A stretch of DNA of 64,000 nt from NCBI RefSeq assembly GCF_016793595.1, contig NZ_JAEULY010000023.1, forward strand, positions 62,001-126,000, written 5' to 3'. The DNA is from Phreatobacter sp. (GTDB lineage Bacteria; Pseudomonadota; Alphaproteobacteria; Rhizobiales; Phreatobacteraceae). Positions 55,097 through 63,741 of the stretch are shown piece by piece; positions within the stretch are counted from its first letter, which is position 1; each line of letters begins with the position of its first letter. The notes beneath the pieces were generated by a model. It searched no databases. It was not told the origin of the DNA and worked only from the letters and a program-made list of their open reading frames with translations. Made by a program: the position numbers and the translations under genes.

Positions 55097-55454
55097 TCAA
55101 CATGACAGCGACAAGACAGGCCCGCGCCGACCCTGCCGGCATGACTCGCAAGGGAAGGTCCAACCCCGTGAAATCGCTCCTTCGGAGTGACTCAAAAAGC
55201 ACACTCTTCTTAAGGTCTTGGTAAGACTCAGCCATCCGGCGCGGTTCCGGCCGCGCGGCCTGTGGATGGATTCGCCACGCTCCTCAACTCACTGGGGAAA
55301 ACGGCCCGTGGATTCGCCGGACTCTTGCGCCAGATTCAATCGATAGCGTAGTGTCCGGGCATCGGCATACGACATCTCGTGCGGCGGACCTAACCACAGG
55401 CGTATCAGCGTCCCAGCGACGCCCCATTCCGGGGCGGCGCGGGAGAGCGGATTC
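55094..55454 (+). promoter_or_regulatory. gcrA upstream region: nine GANTC sites with CtrA- and DnaA-like boxes
   Basis: GANTC sites start at 55094, 55143, 55189, 55225, 55269, 55311, 55320, 55333 and 55450. TTAA-N7-GTAA (55210-55224) matches the CtrA consensus TTAA-N7-TTAA at seven of eight positions. TGTGGATGG (55261-55269) matches the reverse DnaA box at seven of nine. In Caulobacter, CcrM methylation, CtrA and DnaA all act on gcrA, so the combination fits a cell-cycle-controlled promoter. No gene is supported in this 412-bp gap. Confidence 0.65.
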
Positions 55455-55490
55455 TGATGGCCGCCGCCCAACCCCGGGGGAGACAGGCAC

Positions 55491-56024
55491 ATGCAACAGT
55501 TGCAGTGGACCGACGAGCGGGTCGAGCTTCTCAAGAAGCTCTGGAACGACGGGCTTAGCGCCAGCCAGATCGCCGGCGAACTGGGTCAGGTGACGCGCAA
55601 CGCTGTCATCGGCAAGGTCCATCGCCTCGGCCTGTCCGGCCGGGCCAAGGCCCCGTCCTCCTCGGCCCCGCGTGCCCGCAAGCCCGCGCGCGCGACGCCC
55701 TCGGCTCCGCCCCGCCCGTCCATGCCGGCGTCCCGCTCCAACCTCGCCTTCAAGCCGCGCCCGGCGCCTGATCTGATGCCGGCGGTGGACGTGGCGCCAC
55801 TGCCCGAGATCGACAATGTCGTTCCCATGGGTGAGCGCTGCACGATCATGGAGCTGAAGGAATATTCCTGCCGCTGGCCGATCGGCGAGCCCGGCACCGA
55901 GGAGTTCCGCTACTGCGGCGCCCGCTCCGGCACCGGCATCCCCTATTGCGGCTACCACGCCCGCATCGCCTACCAGCCGGTGGTCGACCGTCGTCGCGAC
56001 CGCAAGGTCGCCAGCGGTCGCTGA
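55491..56024 (+). CDS. gcrA: Cell-cycle regulator GcrA
   Basis: GcrA is an alphaproteobacterial sigma-70 cofactor that activates promoters carrying methylated GANTC sites. The 177 residues begin with the DNA-binding helix-turn-helix (WTDERVELLKKLWNDGLSASQIAGELG, about 5-31), including VTRNAVIGKVHRLGLSGR. A Pro/Ala/Arg-rich linker (about 52-90) follows. The C-terminal sigma-binding domain has CTIMELKEYSCRWPIGEPG and FRYCGARSGTGIPYCGYHARIAYQP with its conserved cysteines. It is followed by an intrinsic terminator. Confidence 0.96.
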   Translation: MQQLQWTDERVELLKKLWNDGLSASQIAGELGQVTRNAVIGKVHRLGLSGRAKAPSSSAPRARKPARATPSAPPRPSMPASRSNLAFKPRPAPDLMPAVDVAPLPEIDNVVPMGERCTIMELKEYSCRWPIGEPGTEEFRYCGARSGTGIPYCGYHARIAYQPVVDRRRDRKVASGR

Positions 56025-56064
56025 CGCGCCTTCTACAACAAGAAAATCTCTCGACCCCCAAACG

Positions 56065-56093
56065 GCCCTCTCCCCGGAGAGGGCTTTTCTTTT
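56065..56093 (+). terminator. Intrinsic terminator of gcrA
   Basis: GCCCTCTCC-CC-GGAGAGGGC (56065-56084) followed by TTTTCTTTT on the plus strand, 40 bp after the gcrA stop: a clear rho-independent terminator. It also lies at the end of the convergent metal-transporter gene. Confidence 0.88.
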
Positions 56094-56100
56094 GGGCCGG

Positions 56101-57075
56101 TTAGAACGGCATCATCCGCTCGACCGCGAGATAGCCGGTCAGCAGCGCCGCTCCGAACAGCACCACCAGCGCCGCCGCCGCCACCTCGACCGCGCTCAGA
56201 AGCAGGGTGATCGAGCCCGCGCGCGCGGAGGCGAGCCTCACCGCCAGCGCTTTCGCGCCGGAGGCGAGCGCCGCGATCGCGGCGACCGTCAGCGCCGTGC
56301 CGGCCGCCATGGCGAAGGTCGCCGCGATGCCGGCGTGGACGATGCCCTGCGACAGCGCGAAGACCAGCACGAGGATCGCGCCCGTGCAGGGCCTCAGGCC
56401 CACGCTGACGATCACCGCCAGAGCCTCCCGCCATGAGCGGATGCGCGCGACCTGTTCCGCCGCCGGCAGATGGGCGCAATTGTCGTCGCAGGCCATGCCC
56501 GCGACCGGCCGGCCCGAGCGCCACGAGGCGAAGCGCGCGACGAAGGCGCGCCCCTTCGACCAGAGCAGCCTGAGGCCGATGACCACGATCAGCGCATAGG
56601 CGACGATCTCGATCCAGTTGACGACCTGCCCCATGGTCCGCGCCGTCGCGCCGAGCACCGCCGCGAGGAAGCCGACCAGCGCGATGGCGGTGAACGCCTG
56701 GAGCAGGGACGACAGGGCGGCCAGCACGAGGCCGCGGCGCATCGTTTCGCCCGTGGCGACGATATAGGACGAGATCACCGCCTTGCCGTGGCCGGGCCCC
56801 GCCGCATGGAACACCCCGTAGAGAAACGACACGCCGACCAGCGTCGCGAAGGCCGCCCGGTCCCCGGAGCGGATGCCGCGCACGGCGGCCGAGAGCTGCC
56901 GGTAGAAGGCCGCCTGCTGCTCGATGATCCAGCCGACGAGACCGGTCGGGGCCGGCGGCCGGGCGCCGCCAAAGGCCGAGGGCGGCGCCTGCGCCAGCGC
57001 ATCACCGAGACCAATGACAAGGATGGCGCAGGCAGCCGCGAGGGCCGCCGCGCGGGCGATCCGTGTCGCCCTCAC
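56101..57075 (-). CDS. NicO-family nickel/cobalt transporter (RcnA/HoxN-like)
   Basis: This 324-residue polytopic inner-membrane protein of the NicO family has an N-terminal hydrophobic or signal segment. The metal-site motif FHAAGPGHGKAVISSY at about 94-109 corresponds to HxxxPDH in relatives. GLRPCTGAILVLVFALSQG lies at about 235. The cytoplasmic loop has few histidines (CDDNCAHLP), unlike the His-rich loop of E. coli RcnA. The GTG start at 57075 overlaps the DUF1007 gene stop (GTGA), and the pair is widespread. Metal (Ni, Co or Zn) and direction are uncertain. Confidence 0.88.
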   Translation of the reverse strand: MRATRIARAAALAAACAILVIGLGDALAQAPPSAFGGARPPAPTGLVGWIIEQQAAFYRQLSAAVRGIRSGDRAAFATLVGVSFLYGVFHAAGPGHGKAVISSYIVATGETMRRGLVLAALSSLLQAFTAIALVGFLAAVLGATARTMGQVVNWIEIVAYALIVVIGLRLLWSKGRAFVARFASWRSGRPVAGMACDDNCAHLPAAEQVARIRSWREALAVIVSVGLRPCTGAILVLVFALSQGIVHAGIAATFAMAAGTALTVAAIAALASGAKALAVRLASARAGSITLLLSAVEVAAAALVVLFGAALLTGYLAVERMMPF

Positions 57076-57719
57076 TGGCAGTTCACCGTGTAGCGGCCAG
57101 CGAACTGCGCGCCGAAATTGGCGTTGGGGCCGAGCGCCTGGAAGAAGCTCTCCGACAGCGTGGCGGCGGACTGACCGCCGCCGCGCGGCGGCGTGTAGTC
57201 GAGCCTGCACGCGGCTGGCGCATCCACGAGGCGCATGGGCTCGCCGTCAGCGGGCACGAAGGCGACGAAATAGTCGGGGTCGTAGATCTCGACCGTCAGC
57301 GGTCGCCCGGTCGCCTTGAACGGTGTCGCGACCGGCACGGTGAAGTGCAGCACGAGCTTGCCGTTCCTCACCTCCGACCAGGCATCGCGCACCGCGCCGA
57401 AGGACACGAAACGGCGCTCGTGCTTGAGCACCGTGAAGAAGCGCTGCTGCCCCAGATGCTCGACATTCACATTGGTCAGTTCGGCGAGCTCCTCGCGGCT
57501 GAGTTGGCCGTCGCCATTCTTGTCGAGGCCCTGCGTCGCATAGGTCGAGTACATCTCGTCGAAGGTCCAGATGTGCTCGACGGCCGTCACCTGGCCAGAG
57601 GCGTCGTGCGTGATGCGCGTCTCGGTCTCGACCTGCACGTGCGGATGGGCGAACGCGGCCCCGGCTCCGAGGGCCAGGTAAGCGGAGAACGCAAGGGCGA
57701 GGAGCCTGAGCGGCGGCAC
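57072..57719 (-). CDS. DUF1007 periplasmic protein with EF-hand-like loop
   Basis: This 215-residue protein has a signal peptide (LRLLALAFSAYLALGAGAAF, cleavage near AFA-HPHV at 24). The mature N-terminus starts HPHVQVETETR, the family hallmark and a potential metal-binding motif. Residues 66-77, DKNGDGQLSREE, are a complete EF-hand-type loop. I chose GTG 57719 because it opens the signal peptide. It is coupled to the NicO transporter, so it is probably a periplasmic metal-handling or sensing partner. Confidence 0.86.
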   Translation of the reverse strand: MPPLRLLALAFSAYLALGAGAAFAHPHVQVETETRITHDASGQVTAVEHIWTFDEMYSTYATQGLDKNGDGQLSREELAELTNVNVEHLGQQRFFTVLKHERRFVSFGAVRDAWSEVRNGKLVLHFTVPVATPFKATGRPLTVEIYDPDYFVAFVPADGEPMRLVDAPAACRLDYTPPRGGGQSAATLSESFFQALGPNANFGAQFAGRYTVNCQ

Positions 57720-57894
57720 GGAGAACCCCGAATTGTGTGACGCTCCTTCTTGGCGGTCCGAACGCGGCCAAGATATGGCGGACCATATGGCGGAGCTTAT
57801 GGTTAACGAAAGGTTGCATGGCTCGCGCCCCGACGCGGCCCTTGCTTCGCCCCTGGCCGGATGGAATGGTCCGCACTTCGATTTCGAGGATGCC

Positions 57895-59127
57895 ATGCTT
57901 GCCAATCTGACCATCGACAGCGGCCGTCTGTGGGACATGCTGATGGAGACCGCCACCATCGGCGGCACGCCCAAGGGCGGCATCCGCCGCCTCAGCCTCT
58001 CCGACGAGGACCGGCGCGTGCGCGACTGGTTCCGCAGGGAATGCGAGGCGCTCGGCTGCACCGTTCACGTCGACACCGCCGGCAACATGGTCGCCGTCCG
58101 CCCCGGCAAGGACCGCACGAAGAAGCCCATCGCCATGGGCAGCCACCTCGACACCCAGCCGACGGGCGGCAAGTTCGATGGCATTCTCGGCGTGCTTGGC
58201 GGGCTGGAGGTCATGAAGACGCTCCATCAGGCTGGCTACGAGACCAATTCGCCGATCGCGCTGGTCAACTGGACCAACGAGGAGGGCGCGCGCTTCTCGC
58301 CCTCCATGGTCGGCTCCGCCGTCTATGCCGGGGTCTATAGCCAGGCCCAGATGGACGCCTACAAGGACAAGGACGGCGTCACGCAGGGCGAGGCGCTGGA
58401 TGCCATCGGCTATCGCGGCCCCGAAAAGCCGGGTTCGCTCGGCTTCCAGGCCTATTTCGAACTGCATATCGAGCAGGGGCCGATCCTCGAGGAAGAAGGC
58501 CAGACCATCGGCATCGTCACCGGCATCCAGGGGATCAAGTGGTTCACCTGCGCCATTCTTGGCCGGGAGAGCCATGCCGGCACCACGCCGATGGCCTATC
58601 GCCGCGACGCGCTGGCGGCGTTCGCCGAGGCCGCGACCGAGATCCGCAAGATCGCGCTGGACCATGGCGGCCTGGCCACCATCGGCATCGTCTCGGCCCA
58701 TCCCGGCTCGCCCAACATCATCCCCGGCGAGGTCAGGTTCACGCTCGACATGCGCCATCATCAGGACGCCGAGCTGAAGCAGATGGTCACCAAGGCCAGG
58801 GTCGCCATCGCCGAGGCATCGACCCGGCATGATGCTGCTTACACGGTGGAGCCGCTGCAGGACTCGCCGGCCCAGCCCTTTGACGAGACCTGCATCGCCA
58901 TGGTGCGCGCCGCCACCGAGAAGCTCGGCCTGAAGGCGCGCGAGATCACCTCCGGCGCCGGCCACGACGCCATGTATACCGCCCGCGTCTGCCCGACCTC
59001 GATGATCTTCGTGCCCTGCGCCGAAGGCCTCAGCCACAACGAGGCGGAAAGCGCGACGCAGGCCGATTGCGGCCATGGCGCGCAGGTCCTGCTGGAAGCC
59101 GTGCTCGCCTATGACGTCCGCGGATAA
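57895..59127 (+). CDS. M20-family Zn-dependent amidase (hydantoinase/carbamoylase type)
   Basis: This 410-residue binuclear-metal amidohydrolase of the N-carbamoyl-amino-acid hydrolase / allantoate amidohydrolase / beta-ureidopropionase group has these metal ligands: GSHLDTQPTGGKFDG (His and Asp, about 83-92), NEEGARF (Glu-Glu, about 127), HIEQGP (about 192) and SHNEAE near the C-terminus. The dimer-lid motif is SHAGTTPM. I chose ATG 57895 (MLANLTIDSGRLWDMLME) with GAGGA upstream, which restores the family's usual length. An extension to 57733 would add 54 unlike residues. Exact substrate is unresolved. Confidence 0.9.
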   Translation: MLANLTIDSGRLWDMLMETATIGGTPKGGIRRLSLSDEDRRVRDWFRRECEALGCTVHVDTAGNMVAVRPGKDRTKKPIAMGSHLDTQPTGGKFDGILGVLGGLEVMKTLHQAGYETNSPIALVNWTNEEGARFSPSMVGSAVYAGVYSQAQMDAYKDKDGVTQGEALDAIGYRGPEKPGSLGFQAYFELHIEQGPILEEEGQTIGIVTGIQGIKWFTCAILGRESHAGTTPMAYRRDALAAFAEAATEIRKIALDHGGLATIGIVSAHPGSPNIIPGEVRFTLDMRHHQDAELKQMVTKARVAIAEASTRHDAAYTVEPLQDSPAQPFDETCIAMVRAATEKLGLKAREITSGAGHDAMYTARVCPTSMIFVPCAEGLSHNEAESATQADCGHGAQVLLEAVLAYDVRG

Positions 59128-59203
59128 GCCGCCGTCCCGGCCGGCGCTTCCCTTGGCCCCCGCACGCTGGTAGACCGCCGACGGAAACGAGCGGGAGACA
59201 CCC

Positions 59204-60010
59204 ATGTCCGAGATGCGCCTCGTCATCGCCGGAGCCGCCGGCCATATGGGCCGCGTTCTGGTCCGGCTGGTTCAGGAGACGCCGGGGCTGAAGCTGAGCG
59301 GCGCCACCGAGCCGGCAGGCCATGTCGCCATCGGCGAGGATGCCGGCCTTCTGGCCGGCGCGGGCCGCGCGCTCGTCCAGATCACCTCGGACACCGATGC
59401 CGCCCTCGCGCAGGCCGACGGCATCGTCGACTTCACCATTCCCGCCGTCTCCGTGGACATTGCCGGCCTCGCCGCCAAGCACCGCAAGGTGCATATCTGC
59501 GGCACGACCGGCTTCTCGGCGGCCGAGAACGAGGCCATCGCCTCCTCCGCCCGCATCGCCACCATCGTCAAATCGGGCAATTTCTCGCTCGGCGTGAATC
59601 TGCTCGCGGCGCTGGTCAAGCGCGCGGCCGAGGCCCTCGACGAGGACTTCGACATCGAGGTCGTCGAGATGCACCACAATCGGAAGATCGACGCGCCCTC
59701 GGGCACGGCTCTGATGTTCGGCGAGGCCGCCGCCAGAGGCCGCGGCATCGAGCTTGCCGCGAAATCCGAGCGCGGTCGCGACGGCCAGACCGGGGCGCGC
59801 AATCGCGGCCATATCGGCTTTGCCTCGCTGCGCGGCGGCACGGTGGTCGGCGAGCATTCGGTGGTCTTCGCCGGCCCGACCGAGCGCATCGTCATGAGCC
59901 ACCTCGCCGAGGACCGGGCGCTGTTCGCCCGTGGTGCGCTGAAGGCCGCGCTCTGGGCGCGCAGCAAGCCCGCCGGCCTCTATTCCATGGCCGATGTTCT
60001 CGGCCTCTGA
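59204..60010 (+). CDS. dapB: 4-hydroxy-tetrahydrodipicolinate reductase
   Basis: DapB makes tetrahydrodipicolinate in the lysine/diaminopimelate pathway. The 268 residues match the family. Motifs are the nucleotide-binding [16 protein letters not shown] (about 6-21), ICGTTGFS and the catalytic [16 protein letters not shown] (about 155-170). The C-terminus is [10 protein letters not shown]. The next gene, gpmA, begins 21 bp downstream on the same strand, a common order in Rhizobiales. Confidence 0.97.
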   Translation: MSEMRLVIAGAAGHMGRVLVRLVQETPGLKLSGATEPAGHVAIGEDAGLLAGAGRALVQITSDTDAALAQADGIVDFTIPAVSVDIAGLAAKHRKVHICGTTGFSAAENEAIASSARIATIVKSGNFSLGVNLLAALVKRAAEALDEDFDIEVVEMHHNRKIDAPSGTALMFGEAAARGRGIELAAKSERGRDGQTGARNRGHIGFASLRGGTVVGEHSVVFAGPTERIVMSHLAEDRALFARGALKAALWARSKPAGLYSMADVLGL

Positions 60011-60031
60011 ACTCCCGCCAAGGATCCCGAC

Positions 60032-60655
60032 ATGACCGAACGGCTTCTCGTGCTCACCCGCCATGGCGAGAGCGAGTGGAACCTGAAGAACCTCTTCACC
60101 GGCTGGAAGGACCCCGGCCTGACGGAGAAGGGCGTGGAAGAGGCGAAGCGCGCCGGCCGACAGCTCAAAAGCCTCGGCCTTTCGTTTGACATCGCCTACA
60201 CGTCCGACCTCTCGCGCGCCCAGCGCACCCTGTCGCTGATCCTCGACGAAATCGGCCAGCCCGGCCTTGAGACGATCAGGGACTTCCGGCTGAACGAGCG
60301 CGACTACGGCGACCTCTCCGGCCTCAACAAGGCCGAGACCGCGGCCAAATACGGCGAGGATCAGGTCCACATCTGGCGTCGCTCCTACGACGTGCCCCCG
60401 CCCGGCGGCGAGAGTCTGAAGGACACCGTGGCGCGCGTTCTGCCCTATTACGTAGCGGAAATCCTGCCGCGAGTGATGCGCGGCGAGCGTGTCCTCGTCG
60501 CTGCCCACGGCAACTCGCTGCGCGCGCTCGCCATGGTGCTCGACCGCCTGGACGAGAAGACCATCCCGACGCTGGAGCTGAAGACCGGCGTGCCATTGGT
60601 CTATCGCCTGAACGCCGACACGACGGTCGCGAGCAAGCAGGTTCTGGAAGGCTGA
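60032..60655 (+). CDS. gpmA: 2,3-bisphosphoglycerate-dependent phosphoglycerate mutase
   Basis: Glycolytic interconversion of 3- and 2-phosphoglycerate through a phosphohistidine. The 207 residues are the short alphaproteobacterial form. Motifs are the phospho-histidine loop [10 protein letters not shown] (His about 11), [14 protein letters not shown] (Glu about 89), and [10 protein letters not shown] with the second histidine (about 155). Co-transcription with dapB is likely. It converges on the NTF2-like gene, with 6 bp between stops. Confidence 0.95.
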   Translation: MTERLLVLTRHGESEWNLKNLFTGWKDPGLTEKGVEEAKRAGRQLKSLGLSFDIAYTSDLSRAQRTLSLILDEIGQPGLETIRDFRLNERDYGDLSGLNKAETAAKYGEDQVHIWRRSYDVPPPGGESLKDTVARVLPYYVAEILPRVMRGERVLVAAHGNSLRALAMVLDRLDEKTIPTLELKTGVPLVYRLNADTTVASKQVLEG

Positions 60656-60661
60656 CGCCGG

Positions 60662-61141
60662 TCAGGCCTTGCGGCGCGGTGCCGCGCGCGACATGTCGGC
60701 CGCCGGGTCGGGAATAACCGCGCGTCCCGTCGCCACCGCCATCGAGGCAGAATCGAAGAAGCACTTCATCCGAGAGATCAGGTTGCCTTCGAAGGCAATG
60801 AGGTCGCAGCGCTCGCTCTCGATCATCCGGCCCGTGCGGACAAATTCCAGCGTGGCGTGCCAGTGAATGACGGCATCGTCATCCTTGGCGATGATCTTCT
60901 CGATGAGGAATTCGCGAACGGCGAAGTCTTCATGGAACACGCGGACCGATTCACGCAGGCCCGCTTTCCCGACCCTGAGCCCGGAATGGGGGTTGAGTAC
61001 CGGATTGCCGACGAGTTGGAACTCGCAGTCTTCGGTCACAAGCGATTGGAGAGCGATCTCGTCGCCGCGCGCCCACGCCGCGTAGGCGACCTTGACGAGA
61101 TGCTCGCGGGGCAGAGGATCGGTCACCAAGTGGAGGCTCAT
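60662..61141 (-). CDS. NTF2/SnoaL-like domain protein
   Basis: This 159-residue NTF2-like protein has the YAAWARGDEIALQSLVTEDCEFQLVGNP start, VRVFHEDFAVREFLIEKIIAKDDDAVIHWHATLEF in the curved sheet, and ERCDLIAFEGNLISRMKCFFDS at the end of the fold. A short basic tail follows. It is unrelated by eye to the other NTF2-like protein at 32696. No function can be assigned. A 203-bp gap separates its start from the divergent DedA gene. Confidence 0.82.
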   Translation of the reverse strand: MSLHLVTDPLPREHLVKVAYAAWARGDEIALQSLVTEDCEFQLVGNPVLNPHSGLRVGKAGLRESVRVFHEDFAVREFLIEKIIAKDDDAVIHWHATLEFVRTGRMIESERCDLIAFEGNLISRMKCFFDSASMAVATGRAVIPDPAADMSRAAPRRKA

Positions 61142-61371
61142 AGGGAATCCGTCTGCGGAGGGCTCAGTGATTCACTCAGGAATATTGTGAATCATCGACG
61201 GGCTGTTTCAACCACACCCGGATGCCTATTGCATTACCGTCGCTGCATTGCTGCCCGGGGCCACCCCGGCACCGCGGAAACCGCTGCCGGGGCATCGCGC
61301 CGCACGGCGGAAACCCTTGACCACCACCCTGCGATCGTCTTGGGTTGCCCGCCTCTCCCAGCGTGAGCTTC

Positions 61372-61893
61372 ATGGAATCCTACGTCGGTCCCGTCATCGA
61401 GTTCGTCAAGGCCAACCAGGCTTGGGCTCCCGCCATCATCTTCGCCCTGTGCTTCGCCGAATCCCTTGCGGTGCTGTCGCTGATCGTGCCGGCCTGGGCG
61501 ATGATCGTCGCCTTTGGCCCGCTGATCGGCACGGCCGGCATCCCGTTCTGGCCGATCCTGGTGGCGGCGGCGCTGGGAGCGACGGTGGGCGACGCGGTGT
61601 CCTACTGGTTCGGCTACGTCTTCAAAGACCGGATCGGCAATGTATGGCCGTTGTCCAAGCACCCCGACATGCTGCCCAGGGGCCATGCGTTCTTCGAGAA
61701 ATGGGGCGTCTGGGCGATCTTCATCGGCCGCTTCTCCGGACCGCTGCGCGCCTCGGTGCCGCTGGTCGCCGGCATGCTGGCCATGTCGCAGTGGAAGTTC
61801 CAGATCGCCAACGTGGTCTCGGCCTTCATCTGGGCGGGCGCGCTGCTCGCGCCGGGCAGCTTCCTCGGCAAGTACCTGACGTTCCTACACTAA
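61372..61893 (+). CDS. DedA-family membrane protein
   Basis: This protein of about 173 residues is of the DedA/SNARE-associated (VTT) family, inner-membrane proteins implicated in undecaprenyl-phosphate or phospholipid flipping. Motifs are FALCFAESLAVLSLIVPAWAM (about 21-41), the glycine/aspartate segment GATVGDAVSYWFGYVFKDR, and FIGRFSGPLRASVPLVAGMLAMS (about 118-140), which has the conserved arginine and proline. I chose ATG 61372. A TTG at 61345 would add nine residues. It lacks part of the usual C-terminus of longer DedA proteins but looks complete. Confidence 0.88.
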   Translation: MESYVGPVIEFVKANQAWAPAIIFALCFAESLAVLSLIVPAWAMIVAFGPLIGTAGIPFWPILVAAALGATVGDAVSYWFGYVFKDRIGNVWPLSKHPDMLPRGHAFFEKWGVWAIFIGRFSGPLRASVPLVAGMLAMSQWKFQIANVVSAFIWAGALLAPGSFLGKYLTFLH

Positions 61894-61905
61894 CCTTGAT
61901 GCCGC

Positions 61906-62712
61906 TCAGGCCAGCACGCCCGTTCCGAGCCGCTCGACCGGAAAGGCGTGGACATCCCCCAGCAGTTCGACGAAGGCCCTCGCCGTGAATTCCGTCTGCT
62001 GACGGCCCGCCGCGGGTGTCGATGCGGCAGCATTGCCGATGGCACCCGACGGATGCAGATCCTCGCTCATCCAGCCGAAGGCGATGCGCTGCGTCGCCCG
62101 CAGATGCCTGTAGCGCTGTTCCATGATGATCGCGGCCGAGGCGAAATCCCTGGCCTTCGCCATATGCACGAGGTCGCGGCGCAGGTGCAGCATCTGCGAC
62201 GTTTCGATCTCGCCGCCATGGATGCCATGCATGGTCTCCGCCTCCGAGAACAGCCCTTCCGGCGAGCCGAGCCGGTGCCAGGAACATTGCACGACGAACA
62301 TCCCGTGCTTCACGCGCAAGTCCCGCGCGACGATGTCCATCACCGGCACGTTGCCGCCGTGGGAATTGGCGATGACGAGCTTCCTCACGCCAGCGCGCGC
62401 GACGCTCTCGCCGATCTCGGTCAGCAACCTGATCTGCGTCTCCGCCGAGATCGTCACCGTGCCGGGAAAGGCGATGTGCTCGTCCGACTTGCCCATCCAG
62501 ACGGTCGGCAGGAAGGTGACGGGAAGCGCCTTCGGCAGGATGTCGCGCACCGCCTGGACATTGCCCTCGGCGATCACCGTATCGACGCCGACCGCCAGGT
62601 GCGGCCCGTGCTGCTCCACCGCCGCGATGGGCAGGACCGCGATCCAGCCGGCCGTGTCGGAGGCGCGGAACTCCTCGGTGGTCATCTCGGCCCAGAGCTG
62701 GCGCGGCAGCAT
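61906..62712 (-). CDS. Creatininase-family amidohydrolase
   Basis: This 268-residue member of the creatininase family has the metal-binding motifs LPIAAVEQHGPHLAVGVDT (about 27-45; Glu, His and Asp ligands), IANSHGGNVPVMDIVARDLR (about 113-132) and GIHGGEIETSQML (about 162-174). Relatives include creatinine amidohydrolase, MftE and FAPy deformylase-type enzymes, so the true substrate is open. It is the last gene of an Lrp-RidA-creatininase operon, 4 bp after the RidA gene. Confidence 0.88.
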   Translation of the reverse strand: MLPRQLWAEMTTEEFRASDTAGWIAVLPIAAVEQHGPHLAVGVDTVIAEGNVQAVRDILPKALPVTFLPTVWMGKSDEHIAFPGTVTISAETQIRLLTEIGESVARAGVRKLVIANSHGGNVPVMDIVARDLRVKHGMFVVQCSWHRLGSPEGLFSEAETMHGIHGGEIETSQMLHLRRDLVHMAKARDFASAAIIMEQRYRHLRATQRIAFGWMSEDLHPSGAIGNAAASTPAAGRQQTEFTARAFVELLGDVHAFPVERLGTGVLA

Positions 62713-62716
62713 GGCG

Positions 62717-63106
62717 CTAGTCCTTTCGTGCGGCGACGATCTCCACCTCGACCTTGAACTCGGGCCGCGTGAAACCCGAAACGATCATCAGGGTCGAGGC
62801 CGGCGGCGGAGCGGCGACGTGGCGGTCCCGCGACGCCATATAGCCAGCCATATGCGCCCGATCCGTGACGAAGGCATTGATGCGCACGATGTCGGCATTG
62901 GTCATGCCGGCATCGGCCAGCATGTGGCCGATCGCACGGAAGCAGAGATCGGCCTGTTCTTCCGCTCCCTCCGGCACCGCGCCGAGCGGATCGATCCCGA
63001 GTTGGCCCGAGCAGAACAGCATCCGCGTGCCGGCCGGCACGATGACCGAATGGGAATATTTCGCGAAGGGCGCCGGCAGGGCGGCAGGCGTGCGCTTGTC
63101 GAGCAT
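62717..63106 (-). CDS. RidA-superfamily protein lacking the catalytic arginine
   Basis: This 129-residue Rid protein (YjgF/YER057c/UK114) usually forms trimers that hydrolyse reactive enamines or imines. The C-terminal family block is present, but the PAR triplet reads Pro102-Ala103-Ser104, so the arginine needed for imine hydrolysis in RidA is replaced. This places it in one of the arginine-less Rid subfamilies, with a different substrate or activity. It lies 3 bp after the Lrp gene and 4 bp before the creatininase gene. Confidence 0.88.
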   Translation of the reverse strand: MLDKRTPAALPAPFAKYSHSVIVPAGTRMLFCSGQLGIDPLGAVPEGAEEQADLCFRAIGHMLADAGMTNADIVRINAFVTDRAHMAGYMASRDRHVAAPPPASTLMIVSGFTRPEFKVEVEIVAARKD

Positions 63107-63109
63107 GGA

Positions 63110-63574
63110 TCAGGCCTTTCCCGCCTGGATCGGCAGCGCCGTCGTCTGCTTGATCCGCTCCATGGCGAAGCGCGACGTAACGTTCTTCAGCGGCATCTGC
63201 GCGATCAGGCGCTTGTAGAAAGCATCATAGGCGTCCATGTCGGCGACCACCACGCGCAGCATGTAGTCGACATCGCCGGCCATCCGGTAGAATTCCATGA
63301 CCTCGGGCATGGCGGAGACGGTGTCGGCGAAACGCGCCAGCCAGCCCTCGGAATGGTCCGACGTCTCCACCGACACGAAGACGGTCAGGCCGAGCCCGAG
63401 TTTCTTCGGATCGAGCAGGGCGACGCGGCCCTTGATGATGCCCTCCGCCTCCAGTTTCTGGATTCGCTTCCAGGCCGGGGTGGTGGAAAGACCGGATCGC
63501 GAGGCGACCTCGGCGATGGAGAGGGAGGCATCGGTCTGCAGGACCGAGAGGATGCGGCGGTCTGTGTCGTCCAT
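63110..63574 (-). CDS. Lrp/AsnC-family transcriptional regulator
   Basis: This 154-residue regulator has DNA-binding domain DRRILSVLQTDASLSIAEVASRSGLSTTPAWKRIQKLEAEGIIKG (about 5-50) and a C-terminal RAM domain with MAGDVDYMLRVVVADMDAYDAFYKRLI. I chose ATG 63574 (MDDTDRRIL), the usual Lrp start. The frame is open 12 codons further. It is the first gene of the Lrp-RidA-creatininase unit and probably regulates it, sensing an amino acid or derivative. Confidence 0.92.
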   Translation of the reverse strand: MDDTDRRILSVLQTDASLSIAEVASRSGLSTTPAWKRIQKLEAEGIIKGRVALLDPKKLGLGLTVFVSVETSDHSEGWLARFADTVSAMPEVMEFYRMAGDVDYMLRVVVADMDAYDAFYKRLIAQMPLKNVTSRFAMERIKQTTALPIQAGKA

Positions 63575-63695
63575 GCGCGGCCCCTTTTCAGGCGTCGGAC
63601 TTTTCTTCATGAACGGGATTTACCGCGCCGATGTATCGCTGGCGAGAACTTCGGAAGAAAAATCCTGCTTGAATCCCGCCCGCATGCAGAAACGA

Positions 63696-63721
63696 CAAGG
63701 CCGGCCCGAAGGCCGGCCTTG
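63696..63721 (-). terminator. Hairpin after the partial 3' gene
   Basis: CAAGGCCGGCC-CGAA-GGCCGGCCTTG is an 11-bp perfect stem with a tetraloop, 20 bp past the stop of the minus-strand gene at 63742. It probably terminates that gene. The U-tract is weak. Confidence 0.7.
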
Positions 63722-63741
63722 CGAAGCGGAAAGAGGATCTG

